A stretch of DNA of 56,579 nt from Cryobacterium tagatosivorans (GTDB lineage: Bacteria > Actinomycetota > Actinomycetes > Actinomycetales > Microbacteriaceae): positions 1 through 56,579 of the forward strand of contig NZ_SOEZ01000042.1 in NCBI RefSeq assembly GCF_004402215.1, written 5' to 3'. The stretch's first letter is position 1. The number at the start of each line of letters is the position of its first letter. A model generated the notes under the pieces. That model ran no database searches. It worked only from the letters and a program-made list of their open reading frames with translations, and was not told the DNA's origin. The position numbers were made by a program, and so were the translations under genes. Shown in pieces: positions 17,901-26,419 of the stretch.

Positions 17901-20900
17901 GCTCGGGGTCGAGGCCGACGGGCTGGCCGCGGCCGTCGGCACCGGCAGCCTGGGCAGCTTCCCCCGGGCCGGCGGAAGCTACGTCGTACTCTCGACCGGC
18001 GACGCCGTCGATGCGGCGGCCGCGCATGAACCCGACTACGGCCTGTCCACCGACCTGGCAGACGCCCCTTCCGGCGCCGGAGGCCAGGACCTCACCCGGC
18101 TCACGCTCACGCTCAGCCCGCCGCCGGGCGCCGCCTGCCTGGCCGTGGACTTCGCCTTCGGCTCGGATGAGTACCCGCAGTACGTCGGGTCCGCGTATAA
18201 CGACGTCTTCACCTTTGAGACTCCGTCGTCGAACATCACCCTCGACGGCAGCACGATAGTGGCCCCCAACAACCGGGCGCTCGACTCCGCCGGACAGATC
18301 CTCTCCATCAATACCATCGTGGGTTTCGCGCCGATCGCGGGCAACGGCATCAACGGGTGGACGCCCGGGCTCACGGCGCGCGCACCGCTGATCGAAGAGG
18401 GCGGCAGCTGGAAGGCGGTCTTCTCCCTGCAGGACATCGGGGACAGCATCCTGGACTCGGTCGTCCTGCTCGACAATCTGCGGTATCTCAATGCCGCCGA
18501 CTGCGCCGGCGGCGGCGGAGCCACTCCGATCGATCCCATCGTCGGCTCGGTGCCGGTGATCGTTGGCACCCCGAACGCCTGCGAGGCGCTCACCGTTCTG
18601 CCCGGCGCGTGGACGCCGGCGCCGGTCTCGCTGAGCTACCAGTGGACCGTCAGCGGCGTCGCCGTGCCGGGGGAGACGGGCACCAGCTTCCTGGTCCCGG
18701 GCACCTCGGTCGGCGAACCCGTCGCTGTCGTGGTGACCGGCTCGAAACCCGGCTACGTCCCCGTCTCGCACACCAGCGTGGCGACATCCGCCTACATCCT
18801 GTGCGACCTCACGGGTCCGGTGCCGACCATCTCCGGCGACACGGCCCTGGGCTCGACCCTGACGCTCGACACCGGGGGCTGGGAACCCAGCCCGGTCGAC
18901 GTGGCGGTTGAATGGCAGAGGGAAGGCATAGTCATCCCCGGCGAGACCGGCACGTCGCTGGTTCTCGGGGCCGCTGACGCGGGCGCGGAGATCACCGCTT
19001 CGGTGACGGGCAGCAAGCCCGGCTACTCGACCCTGACCATGCTGTCAGCGGCCGTGACGATCGGCACGGCCCCCGTCCTCAGCCCCACTCCGGTCCCGGT
19101 GGTGGTTGGGAGCACGATGGTCGGCGAAACGCTGACGGCCAGCGTGCCGCCCTGGGGCCCGGCGCCCGTCGAGATCTCCTACCAGTGGCTCCGGAACGGC
19201 GTCGCCGTCGCCGGTGAAACCGGAGTGTCGATGCTGCTCGGCGCCGCCGACCTGGCGGCGACGATCACCGTTGCCGTGACCGGGTCGAAGGTCGGCTACG
19301 AGTCCGTCACACGAACGAGCCTGCCGACCGTTCCCATCACGGCGGGCCTGCTCTCGGGACCGGTCCCGACCATTGCGGGTGTCGCACTCGTGGGCTCGAC
19401 GCTGACCGTTAACCCGGGCTCGTGGACTCCGGGACCGGTGACGCTGGCCATCCGGTGGCTGCGGGACGGGGTTCCGATCGCGGATGCCACCGGCACGACG
19501 TTGCTGCTCGGATCCACCGACGCAGGCACGTCCATTTCGGTGTCCGTGACGGGCACGAGGTCCGGATATGCCACACTCACCCGGGTATCGACCGCGGTCG
19601 ACGTGCCGGGTATCCCGGTGCTGGAGCCGACACCTGTTCCCACGGTCTCGGGTCTTGCCCGGGTCGGGGAGACCCTGACCGCGGCCTCGGGCACGTGGGG
19701 TCCGGCCCCGGTCGAGCTGTCGTACCAATGGCAGCGTGACGGCCTGGCCATCTCCGGCGAGACCGGTGTGTCGCTCGTGTTGGGCGCCGCAGATCTCGGT
19801 GCTGTGCTGGCCGTTGCGGTCACCGGCGCCAAGGCCGGCTACGCCTCGGTCAGCCGGACGAGTCCGCCGACCGTGGCCGTCGTGGCGGGCATCCTGTCCA
19901 GCCAGGCCCCCGTGATCACCGGCAGCGCAGTCGTGGGTTCGACTCTCACGGTCACCACCGGGACCTGGGGGCCTGCCCCGGTTACCCTGGCCATCCAATG
20001 GTTCAGGGACGGGGTGGCGATTCCCGGGGCGAACGCATCCTCGCTTCTCCTCGGCGCGGCCGATCTCGGAGCGATCGTCACCGTTGAGGTGAGCGGCTCC
20101 AAGACCGCATACGGCTCGATCACCCGCGCCGGCACCGGCACGTCCCCGGTCGTGGCCGGCACGCTGATCGCCCCGGTGCCCACGATTTCCGGCACCGGGA
20201 CCGTCGGCTCGACGCTGACGGTCGACACCGGAACCTGGGGCCCGAGCCCCGTGGGCCTGTCGGTCCAGTGGCTGCGCAACGGCGGCGCCATCCCCGGTGA
20301 GACGGGCGCCACGATTCTGCTCGCGGTGATCGACGGCGGCACATCGATCACAGTTTCGGTGACGGGCAGCAAGCCCGGCTACACCACGGCGACCCGGCAG
20401 TCCGCCGCCGTCGAGGTAGCCGGGATCCCGGTGCTCAGCCCCACTCCCGTGCCCACGATTTCGGGGCTGACCGCGGTCGGCGGCACGCTGAGCGCAAGCC
20501 CCGGCACCTGGGGCCCGGCACCCGTCGAGCTGACGTACCAGTGGCTGCGTGACGGCGCGGCCGTCGCCGGGGAGACGAGCGCGTCGATCCTGCTCGGCGT
20601 CGCCGATCTGGCCGCCGCGCTGAGCGTCACGGTGACCGGGGCCAGGGCCGGCTACGCCCCGGTCAGCCAGACCAGCGCGCCCACGGCACCGATCGGCGTT
20701 GGCACGCTGTCCGCCCCGCTACCCACCGTCTCCGGCAGCGCCGACGTGGGCTCGACCCTGACCGTCGACACCGGCGCCTGGGGTCCCACCCCTCTGACCC
20801 TGGCTATCCAGTGGCTGCGCAACGGGACCCCGCTCGCCGGTCAATCCGGCTCGACTCTCCTGCTCGGGCTCGCCGACGGCGGCACCTCGATCAGCGTCTC

Positions 20901-23691
20901 GGTGACCGGCGGCAAGCCCGGCTACACAACGGTGACCCGCACATCCGTCCCCGTTGTCATCACCGTTCCCGCTCTTTCCCCGGCTCCGGTGCCAACGATT
21001 TCGGGCGGCGTGATGGTCGGATCGACGCTGACCGCCAACTCGGGCAGCTGGGGACCGGCGCCCGTCGAGCTTTCGTACCAGTGGCTTCGCGACGGCGTCG
21101 CGGTAGCCGGTGCGACGGGCGTGACCTTCGCGCTGGGCGCAGCCGAGCTGGGCGCCTCGATGAGCGTTGCGGTCACCGGAGCCAGGGCCGGCTACACCTC
21201 GGCCACCCGCGCCAGTGCCGCCACGGGACCGGTCGCGGCCGGCATCCTGACCGCTCCGGCGCCCTCCGTCGCCGGCAATGCGGTGGTCGGCTCCACGCTG
21301 ACGGTGGACCCGGGGACCTGGGGCCCTGCCGCCGTCAGCCTGGCGATCCAGTGGTTCCGCGACGGCGCCCCGATCGCGGGGGCCACCGGTTCCGCACTCC
21401 TGCTCGGAGCGGTCGACCTCGGCGCGGTCATCACGGTGGAGGTGACCGGTTCGAAGACCGCCTACGGCACGATCACGCGGAGTGGGTCGCCGACGGCGCC
21501 GATCGACGCCGGCACCCTCACGGCTCCGGTTCCGACGGTGACAGGCTCCGCCAGCATCGGCTCGACCCTCACGGTCGACGCGGGAGTATGGGACCCGGCC
21601 CCGGTGACCCTGGGGCTCCAGTGGCTGCGCAATGGCATTGCCATCCCGGGAGAGACCGGCGCGACGCTGCTGCTCGGCACGGTCGACGGCGGGACGGCGA
21701 TCACCGTCTCGGTGACCGGCACAAAGCCTGGCTACTCCACCGTCACGCGGGTGTCGGCGCCGGTGACGGTCCTGCTCCTCGCCCCGACGCCCGTGCCGAC
21801 CATCTCCGGAGTTGCCGCCGTCGGTCAAACCCTGACCGCGGCATCCGGCAGCTGGGGTCCGGCCCCGGTCGAGCTCGCCTACCAATGGCTGCGCGACGGA
21901 GCGGTGATCCCCGGCGCGAACGGGGTCTCCCTCACCCTCGGCGCAGCGGACCTGGCGACGGCGATCAGCGTCGCGGTGACGGGCTCGAAGGTCGGCTTCG
22001 GCTCGGTCACCCGCACGAGCCTTCCGACGTCCCTCGTCGCGGCCGGCACACTCACGGCCCCGACGCCCTCCATCTCCGGCAGCAGCGCGGTCGGCTCGAC
22101 GCTGACCATCCTCTCCAGCCCCTGGGGGCCCGGCGCGGTGGGCCTGCAGATCCAGTGGCTCCGTGACGGCGTGCCGATCGACGGCGCGACGGGCCTGTCG
22201 CTGATTCTCACCGCCACCGAGCTCGGCACCGTGATCACGGTCGAGGTGACCGGAACCAAGCCGGCCTACAACACGATCACCCGGTCGAGCGCCGGCACGT
22301 CACCCGTGGGGCCGGGCACACTCGCGGCGCCGACACCGGTCGTCTCCGGCACCGCGGTGCTCGGCGGCACCCTCACCGCCACAGCCGGCGCCTGGGGTCC
22401 AGCACCGGTCGCACTCGCCTATCAGTGGCTGCGCAACGGCGTGGCCATCCCCGGCGCAACAGCGACCACGTACACGCCGGTCGTGGCCGACGTCGGCGCC
22501 GTCGTGGCGGTCACCGTCACCGGGACCAGGACCGGCTACGTCACCGCCAGCCGCACCAGCACGGGGACCGGGCCGATCGCGGCGGGCACCCTGACCGCGC
22601 CGATCCCGACCGTCTCGGGAACCGTCGCGGTCGGCTCTGTCCTCACGGCGCTTCCCGGAGCCTGGGGCCCCGCCCCGGTCACCCTGAGCTACGCGTGGCG
22701 CGCCAACGGAGCGCTCATCACCGGGGCGACGGGGTCGACCTACACAGTGACGGCGGCGAACATCGGCGCGGTCCTCACGGTCACCGTGACCGGGTCGAAG
22801 CCCGGCTACACCACGGTGTCCCGGACAAGCGCCCCGACCATCCCCGTGCCCTCGGGATGCCCCACCACCACGCCCGTTCCGACCATCTCCGGATCGGTCA
22901 CCGTTGGCTCGATCCTGACGGCCCAGCCCGGAACCTGGGCCCCCGCACCGATCAGCCTGACCTACCAATGGCGGCGGGACGGTGCTGCGATGACGGGCGC
23001 GACCGGAACCACCTATACGGTTCGCGTGGCCGATATCGGCTCGCGCCTGACCGTCACCGTGACCGGATCGAAGTCCGGCTGCGCCTCCGTCGCCCGCACG
23101 AGCGCCCAGACGGACCCCGTGCCCGCGCAGGCATTCACGGCGGCGCCGGTCCCCACGATCTCGGGAACGTTGCGCGTCGGCAACCAGCTGACCCCGAACC
23201 CGGGCAGCTGGCAGCCGTCCCCGGTGCAGCTCAGCTACCAGTGGCGACACGACGGCGTGAACATCCCGGGCGCCACCAAGGCGGTGTACCTGCTCACCGG
23301 GGCGGACTTTGACAGGAACATGACGGTCGTCGTCGTCGGGACCAGGACGACCTACGCGACCACCACCCGGATCAGCGCCCCGACGACAGCCATCCTGCCC
23401 GGCTTCATGACGTCGACACCGACGCCGTGGATCACCGGCACGGCGAAGGTGGGCAAGGTCCTGTCGGTGCACACCGGGCAGTGGGAGCCATCCCCGGTTC
23501 CGGTGGTCTTCACCTGGCGGCGCAACGGAGTTGCCATCCCCGGGGCGACCGGCGGCTCCGCCTTCTGGGACTACAAGGTCGTCACCGCGGATGTCGGCAA
23601 ACGCATCACCTGTACCGTGACGAGCACGAAGACCGGCTACGTCTCGGTCACAAAGCTGACGGCGGCCACCGCCATCGTCACGGCCAAGTAG
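14998..23691 (+). CDS. Giant secreted repeat protein (carboxypeptidase-regulatory-like and Ig-like repeats, choice-of-anchor L domain)
   Basis: 2,897 residues from GTG 14998 (GGAGG five bases upstream). A basic N-terminus and hydrophobic core give a signal peptide cut near PAYA/VDD (about residue 50). Order: eight carboxypeptidase-regulatory-like beta-sandwich repeats of about 101 residues (six close copies and two diverged), one Ig-like unit, a choice-of-anchor L domain (FAFGSDEYPQYVGSAYNDVF, then SINTI), then 19 Ig-like units of about 90 residues (YQWLRDG, PGETG, VTGSKPGY). No LPXTG motif, SLH domain or C-terminal membrane span is visible, so surface attachment is unexplained. Probably an adhesin or matrix protein (inference). 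A bidirectional terminator follows. Confidence 0.9.
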   Translation: MSARHAFLPEPRTRRSRRDRGRKQLQRASVILVALALVGSLLAPAPAYAVDDTSIAGAVRDPGGDGVADATVEFFDATGDGSASVQSVVTAADGSYAVSGLPIGTYRLRASADPAVFMPRWYTGYLTFATATDLALADGNQLTAIDVYLTDATDSIEGVVRDPGGTGVANATVEFFDAAGDGSSPVTSVVSAADGSYSVSSLPFGTYRVRASADAAVFMPRWYTGYLTFDTATDLALVDGTHLSAIDVYLTDATDSIEGVVRDPGGTGIANATVDVFDAAGTGLSPVRSVATAADGSYSVTALPFGTYRLRASADAAAFMPRWYSGYLTFDTATDLALVDGTHLAAIDVYLTDATDSIEGVVRDPGGTGIANATVEFFDATGDGSSPVSSVVSAADGSYVVSSLPFGTYRLRASADAAVFMPRWYTGYLTFDTATDLALVDGTHLSAIDVYLTDATDSIEGVVRDPGGTGIANATVEFFDATGDGSSPVSSVVSAADGSYVVSSLPFGTYRLRASADAAVFMPRWYTGYLTFDTATDLALVDGTHLSAIDVYLTDATDSIEGVVRDPGGTGIANATVDVFDAAGTGLSPVRSVATAADGSYSVTALPFGTYRLRASADPGLFAPRWYSGYLTFAGATDLSVVDGTHYAGIDVYLEPAAGVALISGVVSDGLTTGPLAGASVELYAADGDGTTPVRTAVTDALGQYAFTGLTPGVYRVKASAAGRIALWYYLALNFADAFDLNLTGGGTASAGFTLYDSANGISGHVYRFDTGAPVAGATVEAFVASPPGLTPIATTVTDTVGAYAFSDLPAGSYRLRFSGGPSPADVEWYSNADSSDSANVIGLGAADHQTSIDAHVGDTLAAWQATPVPVISGTPAVGSTLTAIVGTWLPAPDSLDIQWKKNGLPLAGATGSTFTIPADARGSKILFEVTATKAGYATVTLASDPVSVPAFSAAELAAAMEADGTMLLGVEADGLAAAVGTGSLGSFPRAGGSYVVLSTGDAVDAAAAHEPDYGLSTDLADAPSGAGGQDLTRLTLTLSPPPGAACLAVDFAFGSDEYPQYVGSAYNDVFTFETPSSNITLDGSTIVAPNNRALDSAGQILSINTIVGFAPIAGNGINGWTPGLTARAPLIEEGGSWKAVFSLQDIGDSILDSVVLLDNLRYLNAADCAGGGGATPIDPIVGSVPVIVGTPNACEALTVLPGAWTPAPVSLSYQWTVSGVAVPGETGTSFLVPGTSVGEPVAVVVTGSKPGYVPVSHTSVATSAYILCDLTGPVPTISGDTALGSTLTLDTGGWEPSPVDVAVEWQREGIVIPGETGTSLVLGAADAGAEITASVTGSKPGYSTLTMLSAAVTIGTAPVLSPTPVPVVVGSTMVGETLTASVPPWGPAPVEISYQWLRNGVAVAGETGVSMLLGAADLAATITVAVTGSKVGYESVTRTSLPTVPITAGLLSGPVPTIAGVALVGSTLTVNPGSWTPGPVTLAIRWLRDGVPIADATGTTLLLGSTDAGTSISVSVTGTRSGYATLTRVSTAVDVPGIPVLEPTPVPTVSGLARVGETLTAASGTWGPAPVELSYQWQRDGLAISGETGVSLVLGAADLGAVLAVAVTGAKAGYASVSRTSPPTVAVVAGILSSQAPVITGSAVVGSTLTVTTGTWGPAPVTLAIQWFRDGVAIPGANASSLLLGAADLGAIVTVEVSGSKTAYGSITRAGTGTSPVVAGTLIAPVPTISGTGTVGSTLTVDTGTWGPSPVGLSVQWLRNGGAIPGETGATILLAVIDGGTSITVSVTGSKPGYTTATRQSAAVEVAGIPVLSPTPVPTISGLTAVGGTLSASPGTWGPAPVELTYQWLRDGAAVAGETSASILLGVADLAAALSVTVTGARAGYAPVSQTSAPTAPIGVGTLSAPLPTVSGSADVGSTLTVDTGAWGPTPLTLAIQWLRNGTPLAGQSGSTLLLGLADGGTSISVSVTGGKPGYTTVTRTSVPVVITVPALSPAPVPTISGGVMVGSTLTANSGSWGPAPVELSYQWLRDGVAVAGATGVTFALGAAELGASMSVAVTGARAGYTSATRASAATGPVAAGILTAPAPSVAGNAVVGSTLTVDPGTWGPAAVSLAIQWFRDGAPIAGATGSALLLGAVDLGAVITVEVTGSKTAYGTITRSGSPTAPIDAGTLTAPVPTVTGSASIGSTLTVDAGVWDPAPVTLGLQWLRNGIAIPGETGATLLLGTVDGGTAITVSVTGTKPGYSTVTRVSAPVTVLLLAPTPVPTISGVAAVGQTLTAASGSWGPAPVELAYQWLRDGAVIPGANGVSLTLGAADLATAISVAVTGSKVGFGSVTRTSLPTSLVAAGTLTAPTPSISGSSAVGSTLTILSSPWGPGAVGLQIQWLRDGVPIDGATGLSLILTATELGTVITVEVTGTKPAYNTITRSSAGTSPVGPGTLAAPTPVVSGTAVLGGTLTATAGAWGPAPVALAYQWLRNGVAIPGATATTYTPVVADVGAVVAVTVTGTRTGYVTASRTSTGTGPIAAGTLTAPIPTVSGTVAVGSVLTALPGAWGPAPVTLSYAWRANGALITGATGSTYTVTAANIGAVLTVTVTGSKPGYTTVSRTSAPTIPVPSGCPTTTPVPTISGSVTVGSILTAQPGTWAPAPISLTYQWRRDGAAMTGATGTTYTVRVADIGSRLTVTVTGSKSGCASVARTSAQTDPVPAQAFTAAPVPTISGTLRVGNQLTPNPGSWQPSPVQLSYQWRHDGVNIPGATKAVYLLTGADFDRNMTVVVVGTRTTYATTTRISAPTTAILPGFMTSTPTPWITGTAKVGKVLSVHTGQWEPSPVPVVFTWRRNGVAIPGATGGSAFWDYKVVTADVGKRITCTVTSTKTGYVSVTKLTAATAIVTAK
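15160..16983 (+). repeat. Six 303-bp tandem repeats coding carboxypeptidase-regulatory-like domains
   Basis: Units start at 15160, 15463, 15766, 16069, 16372 and 16675, all in one frame. Units four (16069) and five (16372) look identical over the full 303 bp. Units three and six share an identical first part of about 170 bp. Two more, diverged copies follow at 16984 and 17281. Confidence 0.9.
17851..18516 (+). other. Choice-of-anchor L domain segment within the giant protein
   Basis: The coded segment opens FSAAELAAAMEADG and contains FAFGSDEYPQYVGSAYNDVF, NITLDGSTI, SINTIVGF and LLDNLRYLNAADC, the run of conserved positions of choice-of-anchor L domains. It interrupts the Ig-like series after its first unit (17596). 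Confidence 0.75.
18544..23688 (+). repeat. Nineteen Ig-like repeat units with a C-A-C-A-B super-repeat
   Basis: Units of 264-276 bp start at about 18544, 18814, 19087, 19357, 19630, 19900, 20170, 20443, 20713, 20983, 21253, 21523, 21787, 22057, 22327, 22597, 22870, 23143 and 23416. Three subtypes are recognisable: A (PVELSYQW), B (VEVTGSKTAYGTITR) and C (DGGTSITVSVTG, ending VLSP). Units 2-6 and 7-11 both run C-A-C-A-B; units 12-14 run C-A-B. Confidence 0.85.
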
Positions 23692-23697
23692 GCCCGC

Positions 23698-23730
23698 TTC
23701 GGCACGCAGCCCGGTGGGCTCCGTGCCGAA
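23698..23730. terminator. Bidirectional terminator between the giant gene and fabF
   Basis: TTCGGCACG (23698-23706) pairs with CGTGCCGAA (23722-23730); an inner AGCCC/GGGCT stem (23708-23712/23716-23720) closes on GGT. It serves two convergent genes. Confidence 0.75.
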
Positions 23731-23738
23731 AGCGACGT

Positions 23739-24974
23739 CTACACGCTTCGGAACGCGACGACCGCGTTGTGGCCGCCGAATCCGAACGAGTTGCTGATCG
23801 CGAGCAGATCGCCGGCCGGCAGGGCGCGCGGCGAGGTGACCACGTCGAGCGGAATGCTCGGGTCCTGGTCGGTCAGGTTGATCGTCGGGGGAGCGACGCG
23901 GTCCGAGAGGGCCAGCACGGTGAACAGCGCCTCGATGGCGCCGGCGCCGCCGAGCAGGTGCCCGGTGGACGCCTTGGTGGCCGAGACGGGGATTCCGTCG
24001 AGCAGGTCCCCGAAGACGCGCCGCAGTGCGTTGTACTCGGCGATGTCGCCGACCGGCGTGCTGGTGGCGTGCGCGTTGATGTGCGAGACGTCCTTCAGGT
24101 CCGCGCCCGCGTTGCGGATCGCGGCGATCATGGCCCGGGCGGCCGCCGACCCCTCGGGGTCCGGCGCGGTGATGTGGTACGCGTCGCTGGTCACGGCGCC
24201 GCCAAGGAGTTCGGCGTAGATCCTCGCGCCGCGGGCCTTGGCGTGCTCCTCGGTCTCGACGACGAGGGCGGCGGCGCCCTCACCGAGCACGAAACCGTCC
24301 CGGTTGATGTCGTAGGGGCGCGATGCGGCGGCCGGGTCGTCATTGCGCTTGGACAGGGCCTGCATGGAGGCGAAGGCCGCGATCGGCAGCGGGTGGATCG
24401 CCGCCTCGGAGCCGCCGGCGATGATGATGTCGGCGAGGCCGGCCTGCAGGCGGTCGTAGGCGTTGGCGAGGGCCTCCGTGCTGGACGCGCACGCGGACAC
24501 GACGGTCCGGATGCCCGCGCGGGCATGCAGGTCCATTCCGATCGCAGCTCCGGGGCCGTTGGGCATGAGCATCGGAACGGTCATCGGCAGAACCCGCCGG
24601 GGGCCGCGCTCGCGCAGGGTGTCCCAGGCATCGAGCAGGGTCCAGACCCCGCCGATGCCGGTCGACCAGTCGACGGCCAGGCGGTCGGGATCGACCTCGG
24701 GTGAGCCGGCATCGGCCCAGGCCTCACGCCCGGCGATCAGCGCGAACTGGCTGGACGGGTCAAGGCGCTTCGTTTCGTGCCGGGCGAGGATCTCGCTCGG
24801 GGAGACCCGGGCCTGGGCGGCGAAGGTCACCGGAAGTTGAGTCTCGGCGACCCAGTCGTAGTCGAGCGTGCGTGCGCCGGATTCACCGGCCAGCAGTGCG
24901 GACCAGCTTTCGGAGGCGGTCCCGCCGAGAGGCGAGGTCGCGCCGATGCCGGTGATAACGATCTTTTTGGTCAT
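23739..24974 (-). CDS. fabF: Beta-ketoacyl-ACP synthase II
   Basis: 411 residues. Condenses malonyl-ACP with a growing acyl-ACP in type II fatty-acid synthesis, in the cytoplasm. The thiolase-fold triad is visible: Cys in SACASSTEAL, His in HINAHATSTPVGD and His in KASTGHLLGGAG, plus the C-terminal NSFGFGGHN loop. ATG 24974 has GGGGAG upstream. Last gene of fabD-fabH-acpP-fabF; a long hairpin separates it from acpP. Convergent with the giant surface-protein gene. Confidence 0.96.
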   Translation of the reverse strand: MTKKIVITGIGATSPLGGTASESWSALLAGESGARTLDYDWVAETQLPVTFAAQARVSPSEILARHETKRLDPSSQFALIAGREAWADAGSPEVDPDRLAVDWSTGIGGVWTLLDAWDTLRERGPRRVLPMTVPMLMPNGPGAAIGMDLHARAGIRTVVSACASSTEALANAYDRLQAGLADIIIAGGSEAAIHPLPIAAFASMQALSKRNDDPAAASRPYDINRDGFVLGEGAAALVVETEEHAKARGARIYAELLGGAVTSDAYHITAPDPEGSAAARAMIAAIRNAGADLKDVSHINAHATSTPVGDIAEYNALRRVFGDLLDGIPVSATKASTGHLLGGAGAIEALFTVLALSDRVAPPTINLTDQDPSIPLDVVTSPRALPAGDLLAISNSFGFGGHNAVVAFRSV

Positions 24975-25024
24975 AAAATAACTCCCCGTGAGGCGTGGAA
25001 ACGCGAGAGACAAGTCCCGCACGA

Positions 25025-25056
25025 ACAGGCCGGTCGGCGAATGCCGGCCGGCCTGT
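25025..25056 (-). terminator. Long hairpin between acpP and fabF (partial terminator or processing site)
   Basis: ACAGGCCGG (25025-25033) pairs with CCGGCCTGT (25048-25056), then a T-G wobble and CGGC/GCCG, closing on a GAAT loop: 14 nearly perfect base pairs, 15 bases after the acpP stop. No T-run, so read-through into fabF is likely. Confidence 0.65.
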
Positions 25057-25071
25057 CCGTCGGCGCAGGTC

Positions 25072-25320
25072 TTAGCCCTGCGCCTTAGTGATGAACGAGA
25101 CGGCGTCGCCGACCGTCTTGAGGTTCTTGACCTCTTCGTCGGGGATCTTGACGTCGAACTTCTCTTCTGCGTTGACGACGATGGTCATCATCGAGATGGA
25201 GTCGATGTCCAGGTCGTCGGTGAACGACTTGTCCAGCTCGACCGTGTCGGCTGCGATGCCCGTCTCGTCGTTGATGAGTTCGGCCAGGCCGGCAAGAACT
25301 TCTTCGGTGGACAATGCCAT
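25072..25320 (-). CDS. acpP: Acyl carrier protein
   Basis: 82 residues, acidic, four-helix. The phosphopantetheine attachment site is the Ser in DLDIDSISMM (S41); the usual DSL is DSI here. It carries acyl chains between the Fab enzymes. A strong AAGGAG site precedes ATG 25320. It sits between fabH and fabF, the standard actinobacterial order, and is followed by a stable hairpin that could raise its mRNA level over that of fabF. Confidence 0.97.
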   Translation of the reverse strand: MALSTEEVLAGLAELINDETGIAADTVELDKSFTDDLDIDSISMMTIVVNAEEKFDVKIPDEEVKNLKTVGDAVSFITKAQG

Positions 25321-25381
25321 GTTGTTTTCTCCTTGGGGGTGTCTCGTTTGACCGAGACTCAGTTTAGATGGACGTGCGGGG

Positions 25382-26386
25382 CTACGGCAGCACAACGACC
25401 TGCGCGCCGTAGACCAGTCCGGCGCCGAAGCCGATCTGGAGCGCGAGGCCGCCGCTGAGCTCGGGGTGTTCTTCGAGCAGGCGGTGGGTTGCCAGCGGGA
25501 TGGACGCGGCCGACGTGTTGCCGGTGGTCGCGATGTCACGGGCGATCACGACGGAATCCGGCAGCTTCAGCTGCTTGGCGAACTCGTCGATGATGCGCAT
25601 GTTGGCCTGGTGCGGGATGAAGGCGGCGAGCTGGTCGCTGGTGATGCCGGCGGCCGCGAGGGCCTCCTTGGCAACCTTGGCCATGTCCCAGACCGCCCAG
25701 CGGAAGACCGTCTGGCCCTCCTGGCGCAGGGTCGGCCAGGGCGCTTCGCCCCGTCGGTACTCCTGCAGGGTGTGGTTCATGCCCACGGCGTCGGCCTTCG
25801 AGCCGTCGGAACCCCACACGGTGGGGGAGATCCCGGGGAACTCGCTCGGGCCGATGACCACGGCGCCGGCGCCGTCACCGAGCAGAAAGGAGATGCTGCG
25901 GTCGGTGGGATCGACGACGTCGGAGAGCTTCTCCGCGCCGATGACGAGCGCGTAGTGGGCGGCCCCGGCGCGGATGAGCGCGTCGGCCTGGGCGATCGCG
26001 TACGCGTAGCCGGCGCACGCGGCGTTGACGTCGTAGGCGGCGGCCGGCGTCGTGCCGACCCGGTCGGCGACCACGGCGGCAATGGACGGGGTCTGCTGGG
26101 TGTTGCTGATGGTGGCGACGATGACCGCGTCGATGAGCGCTGGATCGATCCCGCTGCGCTCGATGGCCTCGCGGGCGGCGTCCGTGGCGAGGTCGACGGC
26201 GAGGATGTCCTGGCTGGCCCTCGTGCGGCTGATGATTCCGGTGCGCTGCTGGATCCACTCGTCGGAGGAGTCGATAGGTCCGACCAGTTCCTCGTTGGGC
26301 ACGACGAGGTCGCCGCGGGCGGCCCCCACCGAGAGGATGCGGGTGTACTGCGGTCCGTGCGACTGCTGGAGTGTTGGCTGGGTCAT
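25382..26386 (-). CDS. fabH: Beta-ketoacyl-ACP synthase III
   Basis: 334 residues. Starts fatty-acid synthesis by condensing an acyl-CoA primer with malonyl-ACP; in actinobacteria branched primers are preferred. The Cys-His-Asn triad is visible in NAACAGYAYA, FIPHQANMR and ATTGNTSAAS. Residues 1-20 precede the usual start (ILSVGAARGDLVVPN) and may be a short extension. ATG 26386 has GCGAGGAAG upstream; 33 bp after fabD, in one transcript. Confidence 0.96.
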   Translation of the reverse strand: MTQPTLQQSHGPQYTRILSVGAARGDLVVPNEELVGPIDSSDEWIQQRTGIISRTRASQDILAVDLATDAAREAIERSGIDPALIDAVIVATISNTQQTPSIAAVVADRVGTTPAAAYDVNAACAGYAYAIAQADALIRAGAAHYALVIGAEKLSDVVDPTDRSISFLLGDGAGAVVIGPSEFPGISPTVWGSDGSKADAVGMNHTLQEYRRGEAPWPTLRQEGQTVFRWAVWDMAKVAKEALAAAGITSDQLAAFIPHQANMRIIDEFAKQLKLPDSVVIARDIATTGNTSAASIPLATHRLLEEHPELSGGLALQIGFGAGLVYGAQVVVLP

Positions 26387-26419
26387 GCGACTTCCTCGCT
26401 TGTGTTTCTTAGTTCCGGC

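Noticed and set aside
23600..23691. C-terminal sorting signal of the giant protein
   Set aside because: No LPXTG-like motif, hydrophobic span or basic tail; it ends in an ordinary Ig-like strand.
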